From: Chromobacterium haemolyticum
GTDB taxonomy: Bacteria; Pseudomonadota; Gammaproteobacteria; Burkholderiales; Chromobacteriaceae
DNA length: 64,000 bases
NCBI RefSeq assembly: GCF_002081825.1
Contig: NZ_MUKU01000009.1
Span: 1 to 64,000 of the forward strand
Direction of reading: 5' to 3'
Part shown: piece after piece, positions 26,320 to 33,714 of the stretch
How the letters are laid out: every line of letters begins with the position of its first letter
Numbering within the stretch: position 1 is the first letter of the stretch
Notes under the pieces: model-generated
What the model saw: only the letters and a program-made list of their open reading frames with translations
What the model was told of the DNA's origin: nothing
Databases searched by the model: none
Position numbers and translations under genes: made by a program

Positions 26320-27020
26320 GGTCGGGCCTCCTCCTGCTCCAGCTGCGCCGGATCGATATGCTCGGGCAGCTGCGCCAGCACCAAGAGTTCGCGCGGGCCG
26401 TGCGCGCCGTAGGCCAGCGTCAATTGGATGTCCGCGGTCTTGGACGGACCGGAAATCAGCAAGGCGTTGGTGGGCATGCCGTCCTGCCAGTTTTCGAGGC
26501 GCATCGCGCTGTAGAAGTCAGGGTAGAGCGTGGCGGTGTCGAACAAGACAATGTGCAGCGGCGGCACCAAACTCATGGTCCGCGGCTCCTGTGCGTCCGG
26601 CCACAGCACCAGGGTGCCGGTGGCGGCGATGCCGCAACGCGCCGCGGTAAATGCGGCCTCGATCTCGAACAATTCGGCCTTCCAGCCATCCACCTCGCGG
26701 TCGAAGAAACGTAAAGCCGGCGGCGTCGGCAAGCTTTGCAGCACCGCCTCGGCGCGGCGGCCGTGCGCGGTGTCGGACAACAGCAAGGAAGCCGGCCGCC
26801 GCTGCGCAATCCACACCGCCAGCCGGGTGTGCCAGTCGTCGGCGCGCACCCATAGCACCTCGGTCTTCACCGCCCGCATCGCCCGCGCCCAGCCGCGCAA
26901 GGCGTCCAGGCTGTGCTGCGGCGGCGCGAAGCGCCGGAAATGCGCGTCCAGCTCCGGCCGCGGCAGTTCTTGGCGCGGCGCGGCGCGCAGCTTGGCCAGG
27001 ATGGCGTCGCGGGCGCTCAT
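26316..27020 (-). CDS. lldG: L-lactate dehydrogenase complex subunit LldG/LutC
   Basis: This is a 234-residue LUD-domain protein. It begins MSARDAILAKLRAAPRQ and has the family stretch TGTLVLWPDAQEPRTMSLVPP with the terminal SGPSKTADIQ and GAHGPREL(L/V) motif. The start at 27020 overlaps the lldE stop (ATGA). The longer open frame upstream is the wrong phase of lldE. Confidence 0.92.
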   Translation of the reverse strand: MSARDAILAKLRAAPRQELPRPELDAHFRRFAPPQHSLDALRGWARAMRAVKTEVLWVRADDWHTRLAVWIAQRRPASLLLSDTAHGRRAEAVLQSLPTPPALRFFDREVDGWKAELFEIEAAFTAARCGIAATGTLVLWPDAQEPRTMSLVPPLHIVLFDTATLYPDFYSAMRLENWQDGMPTNALLISGPSKTADIQLTLAYGAHGPRELLVLAQLPEHIDPAQLEQEEARP

Positions 27021-27757
27021 GCCTTGCCTCCCACGCGCTCCAGCAGAAAGCTGGCCAGATGCCGGCCCCGAAACGCCCTGCCCTCCTTGGCCAGCTTGCC
27101 GTTGATATTGAGCAGACAGCCGCCGTCCGCGGTGATGAACTCCACTGCGCCGCTGTCCTGCAAGGCGGCGGCCTTGTCCGTCACCATCGCCCCGGCGATG
27201 TCCGGGTGCTTGATCGAAAAAGTGCCGCCGAAACCGCAGCACTCGGACTCATGGTCGTGCACCACCCGTTCCACATTGGCCAGCCGCTCCAACAAAGCCC
27301 AAGAGGACAGATGCACATTCATTTCGCGGCGGGCGGAACAGGAGGTGTGCACCGCCACCTTCACCTTGGGGCCCTGATCTTGCGGCCGCCAGTCCAGGTG
27401 GTTGAGCAGAAAATCGCTGAACTCCACCACCCGCGCGGCCACCGCGCAGGCCTGCGCCTCGTCCGGCTGACCGGCGAACAGTTTGGGCCAGTGGTGCTTG
27501 ATCATGCCGCCGCAGGAACCGGACGGCACCACGATGGGCCAGTCCTCGATAAAGCAGTCCAGCTGCGCCCTCGCCACCGCCAGCGCTTCCGCCGGATGGC
27601 CGCTGGTATAGGCCGGCTGGCCGCAGCAGCTCTGTTGCTGTGGAAAGTGCACTCGCAAGCCCAGGCCTTCCAGCAAGGCGATGGCGTCCACGCCGGCCTG
27701 CGGCAAAAACAGGTCGAGCAGACAGGTGCCGAACAGATACACGTTGGCAGGCTTCAT
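27017..27757 (-). CDS. lldE: L-lactate dehydrogenase complex subunit LldE/LutA
   Basis: This 246-residue protein has two CCG cysteine-rich domains (CCGQPAYTSG near 43-52 and the later SCGGMIKH and CCGFGGTFS). It begins MKPANVYLFGTCLLDLF, the usual LldE opening. AAGGAAACC precedes the ATG at 27757. It is the first gene of the operon, read away from the LldR operators. Confidence 0.93.
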   Translation of the reverse strand: MKPANVYLFGTCLLDLFLPQAGVDAIALLEGLGLRVHFPQQQSCCGQPAYTSGHPAEALAVARAQLDCFIEDWPIVVPSGSCGGMIKHHWPKLFAGQPDEAQACAVAARVVEFSDFLLNHLDWRPQDQGPKVKVAVHTSCSARREMNVHLSSWALLERLANVERVVHDHESECCGFGGTFSIKHPDIAGAMVTDKAAALQDSGAVEFITADGGCLLNINGKLAKEGRAFRGRHLASFLLERVGGKA

Positions 27758-27772
27758 CCGGTTTCCTTTGTA

Positions 27773-27789
27773 AATTGGTAAGACCAATT
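27773..27789. promoter_or_regulatory. LldR operator 1
   Basis: AATTGGT-aag-ACCAATT is a perfect palindrome matching the known LldR/FadR-type operator form (AATTGGTnnnACCAATT). It lies 16 bases upstream of the lldE start codon. Confidence 0.85.
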
Positions 27790-27881
27790 ATTTTTATTAA
27801 AACAACTCTAGAGTGATTGCTTGAGTCCGTCAATATGACGACGCGGATTCCCGCACCGGCTGTGGTAAGCTGCACTCACTC

Positions 27882-27892
27882 TGGTCTGACCA
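27882..27892. promoter_or_regulatory. LldR operator 2
   Basis: TGGT-ctg-ACCA, extended by AAT on the right, is a second LldR-like palindrome 28 bases before lldR. With operator 1, 93 bases away, it could allow looping and autoregulation. Confidence 0.7.
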
Positions 27893-27920
27893 ATTTTTCC
27901 GAACCGACAAGCCCAGCGCC

Positions 27921-28685
27921 ATGGCCTATCCCAAACTGAACATCCCCAAACTCTCCGACGTCATCGTCGAACAACTGGAAAAGCGCATTCTGGACGGCGT
28001 GCTCAAACCGGGGGATCGCCTGCCGCCGGAACGGCAGCTAGCCGAAGAGTTCGGCGTGTCCCGCCCCTCGCTTCGCGAAGCGATACAGCAACTGGCGTCG
28101 CGCGGCCTGCTCAGCAGCCGCCAGGGCGGCGGCACTTGGGTGACGGACCGGCTGGAAACCGCGTTTTCCGACCCTTGGGAAAAACTGCTGAACCAACATC
28201 AGGATTTGCACGGCGATTTGCTCGAATTCCGGCGGGTACTGGAAGGCGCGGCGGCGCGCGGCGCGGCCAACCGAGCCACGCCGGCCGATTTGCTGAGGCT
28301 GGAACATTGCGTGAGCCAATTGCAGGACGCCTACGACGGCGGCGACTTGACTCAGCAAGCCCAGGCCGACGTGCGCTTTCACCAAGCCGTGGCGGAAGCC
28401 TCGCACAATGCGCTGTTCGCCCATTTAAGCGGCAGCTTGCTCGCCATGCTGCACCGGCACGTCAAGGACAATATCGCTGATTTGTTCGCTGTGGGAGAAG
28501 TGGCGGACGCGCTGCGCGCGCAGCATCTGGCCATCTGGGAAGCCATTCGCGACAAACGGCCGGACGCCGCGCAGCAAGCGGTGGAACAACATCTGGACTT
28601 TGTCGCCACCACGCTGCAAAGCCGGCGGCGGCAAGCGGAACGCGATGCGCGGGCGCGCATGCGTCTGGAGCATCTTGAGCCTTAG
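27921..28685 (+). CDS. lldR: Lactate-responsive regulator LldR (GntR/FadR family)
   Basis: This is a 254-residue regulator. A winged helix covers residues 10-78 (LPPERQLAEEFGVSRPSLRE) and an FCD domain follows (about 95-225) with metal-binding His residues. It is divergent from the lldE operon, and two operators lie between them. LldR releases DNA when lactate binds. Its stop TAG is formed from TA of the target site and the first G of the adjacent 112-bp repeat, so the native C-terminus may have been changed by that insertion. Confidence 0.9.
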   Translation: MAYPKLNIPKLSDVIVEQLEKRILDGVLKPGDRLPPERQLAEEFGVSRPSLREAIQQLASRGLLSSRQGGGTWVTDRLETAFSDPWEKLLNQHQDLHGDLLEFRRVLEGAAARGAANRATPADLLRLEHCVSQLQDAYDGGDLTQQAQADVRFHQAVAEASHNALFAHLSGSLLAMLHRHVKDNIADLFAVGEVADALRAQHLAIWEAIRDKRPDAAQQAVEQHLDFVATTLQSRRRQAERDARARMRLEHLEP

Positions 28686-28796
28686 AGCCGCTAACAAAAC
28701 CTCGCAGAGAACCTGAGCCAAGGCGCGCCGACGCCGGCAGTACGAGTAGTACGACAAGGAGGCGCAACGCAGGATCAGGGGTTTTGTTAGCGGGTC
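28685..28796 (+). repeat. Second MITE-like family, 112 bp
   Basis: The terminal inverted repeats GAGCCGCTAACAAAACC and GGTTTTGTTAGCGGGTC are flanked by TTA at 28682-28684 and 28797-28799. The interior holds GTACGAGTAGTACG and CAAGGAGGCGCAACGC. It is unrelated in sequence to the other repeat family but has the same TNA duplication, which points to a different IS5-group parent. It is the only copy in this window. Confidence 0.8.
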
Positions 28797-28799
28797 TTA

Positions 28800-28951
28800 G
28801 TGCCTGTTCAAAGTCTGCTGCGCGTCAGCGGGATGGATAGATAAAGGGCGTTGAAACCGGCTTCGAAATGCTCATGTACCGCTTGACCATTCGGCGTTCT
28901 CAGCCGTTATCGCCTGGTCTCGCCCTCGCTCGCGAACCTTTGAACCGGCGC
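28800..28951 (+). repeat. MITE-like repeat copy E (first family, degenerate)
   Basis: It begins GTGCCTGTTCAAAGTCTGCT directly after the TTA that ends the 112-bp repeat, and it ends near CCTTTGAACCGGCGC. It is about 10 bases longer than other copies (extra GGATGGATAGATAA near 28830) and the internal hairpin is damaged. The two repeat families are thus placed end to end. Confidence 0.75.
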
Positions 28952-29013
28952 ACAAGCCCGCCGACGCGCGCCAGCAGGGGGCGCGGCGCGACAACGGCCG
29001 GCTCTCCGCCTTG

Positions 29014-29355
29014 CTAGACCTGCAACTTCTTCTGGCTCTTGATCACGAAGCGTTCCCGGTCCTCCCCCCTCGCTTCAGCCTCCACCAACCACACCGGCGG
29101 GCGGCCTCGACCGGACCAAGTCTGGTGCGGCATCGCCGGGTTCTGGTACTTGGGCGTTACGCCGTTCTTGGCATAAAGCTTGGGCAGAATCAAACCGTAA
29201 GCCATCGCCAGCCGCTCAATTTCTTCTATCCCTTTTTGTTGGCGCAGCTGAATGCGGTCGGTCAGCGTATTCAACAGAAAAACCGCCGCGTCCTTCAGCG
29301 CCTGGTCCGAACAGGAATCCAGCAACTCCTCGTTGATCAACACTTTTTTATGCAT
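29014..29355 (-). CDS. H-NS-family nucleoid-structuring protein
   Basis: This 113-residue protein has a helical N-terminal oligomerisation region (to about residue 55) and a C-terminal H-NS DNA-binding domain with the motif TWSGRGRPPVW (about 79-89). It would silence AT-rich DNA such as the regions at 17-20 kb and 58.7-61.6 kb. AGGAGG lies six bases before the ATG. It is a lone gene with an AT-rich upstream region. Confidence 0.85.
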   Translation of the reverse strand: MHKKVLINEELLDSCSDQALKDAAVFLLNTLTDRIQLRQQKGIEEIERLAMAYGLILPKLYAKNGVTPKYQNPAMPHQTWSGRGRPPVWLVEAEARGEDRERFVIKSQKKLQV

Positions 29356-29819
29356 GCACGCCTCCTAAAGCTTTACCGGACTTTCGCTTCCGTTCCAAAC
29401 TCCGGCCAACCGTTGTTTTTCAATTCTCATGTCTATGCCATCCATCATTAGCCATCGATTTGAATCGGGCTTTAATACCATCCGGTATTAACTCTTTACG
29501 CTAATACGGGACTCAAATTGTTTTTCTTTGAATATTCTATCTCCACCACCCCAATGGCTTGGAATAGGAAAAAACTGATTTTTCCCAGGAAATCGGGCCT
29601 TTGTCCCTCGCCGGCATGGCGTAGTCTGCGCACGCGCCGCACCCACCCAAACCAATGGCATGAAAAACCGGCGCCTTCCCCCCCTTGGCCTTCCCCCCCA
29701 CAGCCGTCTGGGGAAATATTTTTAGAAAAGCCTTGCACAGCCTGAAAAGCCTAGGTATAGTTCGCTTCCTGTCGAGACCGACCGGACGAAACAAGCCGGG
29801 AATAGGCAAGACAATACGT
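29356..29819. other. Intergenic region between the H-NS-like gene and the tRNA cluster
   Basis: The left part (to about 29520) is AT-rich and should hold the H-NS-like gene promoter. The middle is C-rich and shows no convincing coding sequence. The right end carries the tRNA promoter listed separately. Confidence 0.6.
29733..29761 (+). promoter_or_regulatory. Promoter of the tRNA-Ala-Glu-Ala cluster
   Basis: The -35 TTGCAC and the -10 TATAGT are separated by 17 bases, and the first tRNA begins 58 bases after the -10. GC-rich bases follow the -10 (CGC), as in stringently controlled promoters. Confidence 0.65.
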
Positions 29820-29895
<76 letters not shown>

Positions 29896-29902
29896 CAATT
29901 CA

Positions 29903-29978
29903 GTCCCCATCGTCTAGAGGCCTAGGACATCGCCCTTTCACGGCGGTAACCGGGGTTCGAATCCCCGTGGGGACGCCA
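29903..29978 (+). tRNA. tRNA-Glu (TTC)
   Basis: This is a 76-base cloverleaf with a GTCCCCA acceptor start, anticodon loop in GCCCTTTCACGGC (anticodon TTC), TTCGAAT loop, GGGGAC acceptor end, then G and CCA. It lies seven bases after the first tRNA-Ala, in the same transcript. Confidence 0.95.
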
Positions 29979-29986
29979 GCAATACT

Positions 29987-30062
<76 letters not shown>

Positions 30063-30067
30063 AATAT

Positions 30068-30097
30068 AAAAGCCGAAATCGAAAGATTTCGGCTTTT
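30068..30097. terminator. Bidirectional terminator
   Basis: A 13-bp perfect stem AAAAGCCGAAATC/GATTTCGGCTTTT with a GAAA tetraloop ends in a T-run on both strands. It stops the tRNA transcript from the left and the response-regulator operon from the right. Confidence 0.9.
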
Positions 30098-30116
30098 ATT
30101 CTTTACGGTTCGAATA

Positions 30117-31724
30117 TTATTCAGCCGCCATCCTGAACTCGTTTTTCCCCGCTCGCTTGGCCTCGTACATCGCCCTGTCTGCCGCATGCAGCAGACCACC
30201 CAGATCGCCGCCGTTTTCCGGAAAAAACGCCACCCCGATGCTGGCCGACACCGAGCACTCTCCTCCGCTCAAGGCCACCGGCAACGCCAATACCGTCAAC
30301 AAGCGCCGCACCATGACGCCGCAGGACGCTTCCCGATCCAAACCCGGCGCCACCACCAAAAACTCATCCCCACCCAGCCGCACCACCAAATCCTCTCCGC
30401 GCACATGCTGCCGCAGACGCTCCGCCATCGCCACCAGCAGCACATCGCCCGCCTCATGCCCCCAACCATCGTTCACCGCCTTAAACCCGTCCAGATCAAT
30501 GAACAGCAGCGCAATGCATTCATTGCGACGCTTGGCCCTGATAATCTCCTTGTCCAGTTCCACCTGCAGAAAATGGCGATTACCCAAGCCGGTCAACTGA
30601 TCGTGATAGGCCAGGAAATGAATATGCGCCTCCGCCGCGCGGATCGCCGAAATATCGGAGATCGCCAGCACGTAGTGACTTACCCTCCCCTCGACGTCCC
30701 GCACCACCGACGCATGCTGCCAACAGGGAAAAGCCCCGCTCCGGCGACGGCACATCACCTCGCCCTGCCAAAAATGCCTCTCATCTTCCAAACGGCGGTA
30801 AAAACCCTCTCCATGCGGCTCCACATGCAGACAGACGTCCGGATCTCCCCCCAAGGCCTCCTCCGCGCTCAAACCCGTCAAGCGGTAAAAGGATTCGTTC
30901 GCAGACACAATGCGGCGCCCATGATCCAGCACCAGAATGCCTTCCGCGCTAGCCTGGAACACCACACTGGCCTGCCGCAGACTGACTTCGCTCAGATACG
31001 CCTCCGTCACGTCCCGCGCCACCCCCACCCAACGAGCCGGCTCGCCTTCGGCGGCAAAATTGCGCCCACACAACTCAACCCATCGCACCCCGCCCTCCGC
31101 GTTGATTTCCACCGTTTTCTGCAAGGTCCGCCCAAACTCCAAATCCCGTGCCAGTTCCACAGCCTCGACCTCGGCCATGCCCAACAAGCCTGGCCGTCCA
31201 CTCTCCGGAGCGGAGAATGGAAACACGTCCTGAAACTCTTCTTCCCACGCCATCTCGCCGCGCCGGCCACCCCATTCCCACACCCCCAAACGGGCCGCCT
31301 CCACCGCCATGCGCAAACGACGACGCTGCCGCTGCTCCTCCACCTCCGCCCTGCGCCGCGCCAATCCCATACGCACCGAGGCATTCAGTTCGCGCAACTG
31401 ATAAGGCTTCAACAAATAGCCGTACGGGGCGCTGACTTCCGCGTTGCGCAACATATCGTCCTCGGCGTAAGCGGTCAGAAAGATGGATGGAATCTGAAAA
31501 CGCTCGCGTATCACGCGCGCCGCCTCGGTGCCCGGCACATCGCCGTCCAAGTGAATATCCATCAGCACCAGATCCGGCCGATCCGCCTCCGCCCGTCGCA
31601 CAGCGTCATCCGCATTGGCGCAGACGCCAAGCACCCGGTAGCCCAAAGACTCCAGACTGGTCTGCAAATCCAGCGCCACCACGCCCTCGTCCTCGACAAT
31701 CAACAAACCGTTGCCCACATTCAT
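30117..31724 (-). CDS. Response regulator with PAS and GGDEF domains (diguanylate cyclase)
   Basis: This is a 535-residue protein. The receiver domain (1-120) has the phospho-acceptor in VLMDIHLDG and the lysine in LLKPYQLREL. Two PAS domains follow (about 135-360) and then a GGDEF domain with intact LGGDEF (about 465) and DLDGFKAVNDG. It should make cyclic di-GMP in response to phosphorylation by the kinase encoded immediately upstream. The ATG overlaps the kinase stop by ATGA, so the two proteins are made together. Confidence 0.9.
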   Translation of the reverse strand: MNVGNGLLIVEDEGVVALDLQTSLESLGYRVLGVCANADDAVRRAEADRPDLVLMDIHLDGDVPGTEAARVIRERFQIPSIFLTAYAEDDMLRNAEVSAPYGYLLKPYQLRELNASVRMGLARRRAEVEEQRQRRRLRMAVEAARLGVWEWGGRRGEMAWEEEFQDVFPFSAPESGRPGLLGMAEVEAVELARDLEFGRTLQKTVEINAEGGVRWVELCGRNFAAEGEPARWVGVARDVTEAYLSEVSLRQASVVFQASAEGILVLDHGRRIVSANESFYRLTGLSAEEALGGDPDVCLHVEPHGEGFYRRLEDERHFWQGEVMCRRRSGAFPCWQHASVVRDVEGRVSHYVLAISDISAIRAAEAHIHFLAYHDQLTGLGNRHFLQVELDKEIIRAKRRNECIALLFIDLDGFKAVNDGWGHEAGDVLLVAMAERLRQHVRGEDLVVRLGGDEFLVVAPGLDREASCGVMVRRLLTVLALPVALSGGECSVSASIGVAFFPENGGDLGGLLHAADRAMYEAKRAGKNEFRMAAE

Positions 31725-33163
31725 TCCGCGCTCTCCGGCTCATCGCTGAACGAGATCTCCACGCAAGCGCCACCCGCCCCAGGCCGCAATAGGCGCACCT
31801 CGCCCTTCAGTTGCCCCACCAGGATGGGAATCAGACGAAAGCCCAAGGAACTCACCTCGCCCAACTTCACCGACTCCGGAATGCCGACGCCATCGTCCGA
31901 CACCAGGATCCGGCAGCACCCATCCTCCTCCCGCTCCAGCGCCACCTCCACCGTGCCGCGCCGATCGGGAAACGCGTGCTTGAGCGCATTGGTCACCAGC
32001 TCGTTCACCAGCAAGCCGCAGGGAATCGCCCGCTGCATGCCCAAATAGACCGCCGCGCCCATGCCGCGGCAGCGCAGACGCACGCCGCCATCCGACACAC
32101 TGCCGCTGAGCAACTGAGTCAGACGCTCCAGATAAACCCCCACATGGATACGGGAAAAGTCGCCATGCTCGTATAGCAGCTGATGGATCAGCGCCATCGC
32201 GCGCACATGATTCTGACACTCGGTCAACACCGCCACCGCCTCCGGCGGCGCAGAGCGCGTTTGCAGATTGAGCAGACTGGAAATGACTTGCAGATTGTTT
32301 TTGACCCGGTGATGCACTTCGTTGAGCAGGGCGGTCTTTTCCTTCAAAGCCAGCTCCAAACTGGCCTGAGCCGCTTTGCGCGCGCTGATGTCGGTAATGG
32401 TGGCCAATACCTGCAGCTCGCCGCCGTCGCGCACCGGGGTCAGGCCGATTTCCGCCGGAAACTCGCCGCCGTCGCGCCTCACCCCGAAAATCTCCTGCTG
32501 ACGCGCCATCTCTCGCGCCTCCGGCCGGCACATGTAATTCTCGATCAGCCGCCCATGACCATCGCGAAACCGCTCCGGCACCAGGCTGGAAATCATGACG
32601 CCTTCCATGCCGACACCCAGGTAATCGAACATCGCCTCGGCCCGATGATTCGCCATCAGAATGCGCCCGCCCTGATCTATCATCACCAGCCCGTCCAAGG
32701 CGGAATCCACTACCATGCGCAATCGGGCCTCGCCCTCGCCGCGCAGACGTTCGGCGCGCCGCTCCGCCGCCACATCTCGAACCACGGCCACCACCCCCAC
32801 CACCTCGCCCGCCAATGAGCGATACGGCAGATAGCTGATCTGCCACTCCCTCAACGCGCCCCTGTCGTCCAGCCCCACCTTGGAGTTGACGCAAAAATCG
32901 AGCACCGGCTCGCCACTCGCCATGACCTGCCTCATCAGCGATTCCAAATACTCGCCGATCCGCGGCAACATTTCCGCCACGCTGCGCCCCAAATGAGCGG
33001 AGCGCGGCAAGCCGTTGGCCTCCGCCAAACGCTGGTTGAGCAGCCGATAACGCATCTGGCCGTCGATCAGCGCCAATCCCACCGGAACCGCCTCCAGCAC
33101 ATCGGACAACAGCCGTTCCGCCTCATCCAGCACACTGTCTTCGCCCACCAGAGATTCCGCCAC
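31721..33163 (-). CDS. PAS-PAS histidine kinase (HisKA_2/HWE type)
   Basis: This is a soluble 480-residue kinase with two PAS domains (about residues 20-140 and 150-265), a HisKA_2 phospho-acceptor region with NEVHHRVKNNLQVIS (about 290-304) and an HATPase domain with VTNALKHAFP and SDDGVGIP. No membrane segment is present, so the signal is probably cytosolic. The GTG start at 33163 is chosen because AGGAG lies five bases upstream; a TTG at 33241 has no site. Positions 33164-33302 show no gene. Confidence 0.85.
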   Translation of the reverse strand: MAESLVGEDSVLDEAERLLSDVLEAVPVGLALIDGQMRYRLLNQRLAEANGLPRSAHLGRSVAEMLPRIGEYLESLMRQVMASGEPVLDFCVNSKVGLDDRGALREWQISYLPYRSLAGEVVGVVAVVRDVAAERRAERLRGEGEARLRMVVDSALDGLVMIDQGGRILMANHRAEAMFDYLGVGMEGVMISSLVPERFRDGHGRLIENYMCRPEAREMARQQEIFGVRRDGGEFPAEIGLTPVRDGGELQVLATITDISARKAAQASLELALKEKTALLNEVHHRVKNNLQVISSLLNLQTRSAPPEAVAVLTECQNHVRAMALIHQLLYEHGDFSRIHVGVYLERLTQLLSGSVSDGGVRLRCRGMGAAVYLGMQRAIPCGLLVNELVTNALKHAFPDRRGTVEVALEREEDGCCRILVSDDGVGIPESVKLGEVSSLGFRLIPILVGQLKGEVRLLRPGAGGACVEISFSDEPESAE

Positions 33164-33302
33164 CCAAGCTCCTCGCGCCGCACTGCTCGACGCGCCGCAC
33201 AGACCAAAACGGCCGCACTCAAGCGCGCCAGAGGCGGCCAACTTGTCATCTGCTTGTGTTATATGACGAATGGAATGGGAAGCAAACTGTTAAAATTGCT
33301 TA

Positions 33303-33434
33303 GAACCTGTTTACGATCTGCGACGATACGGCGCTGGAAAAGACCTCAGAATGCTCATATACCGTATGTACATTCCGCTTCTTCAGTCGTTTCCGCCTTA
33401 TCTCGCTCTTGCTCGCGAGATCGTAAACACGTTC
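33303..33434 (+). repeat. MITE-like repeat copy F
   Basis: This is a 132-bp copy with ends GAACCTGTTTACGATCT and AGATCGTAAACACGTTC and a TTA duplication at 33300-33302 and 33435-33437. The internal hairpin is ATATAC-cgtat-GTACAT. It is intergenic, between the kinase promoter and tRNA-Asn, and not at a stop codon. Confidence 0.9.
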
Positions 33435-33512
33435 TTAGCGCAATCAATCGGGACAGGCGCGCCGGAGCGACGAGAAACAGGGAAAGGCCGCGACGGACGC
33501 GCGGAAATGGAA

Positions 33513-33537
33513 AAAGGCCACGCAATGCGTGGCCTTT
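33513..33537 (-). terminator. Terminator of tRNA-Asn
   Basis: The palindrome AAAGGCCACGCA-a-TGCGTGGCCTTT is followed on the minus strand by TTTTTCC. It lies just downstream of the tRNA-Asn gene. Confidence 0.8.
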
Positions 33538-33543
33538 GAATTC

Positions 33544-33619
33544 TGGCTCCCCGAGCAGGGCTCGAACCTGCGACCTGCGGATTAACAGTCCGTCGCTCTA
33601 CCAACTGAGCTATCAGGGA
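33544..33619 (-). tRNA. tRNA-Asn (GTT)
   Basis: On the minus strand this is a 76-base cloverleaf with acceptor TCCCTGA/TCGGGGA, anticodon loop in GGACTGTTAATCC (anticodon GTT), T-loop TTCGAGC, and encoded G-CCA. Confidence 0.95.
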
Positions 33620-33714
33620 ACATCTCTTGCGAGAGAGGGGTATATTAACCAAGCACCAAGGCAGCGTCAATACCCGGAGCGCAAAATGCCTGCGCCCCGG
33701 GCCTCAAACCGCGC

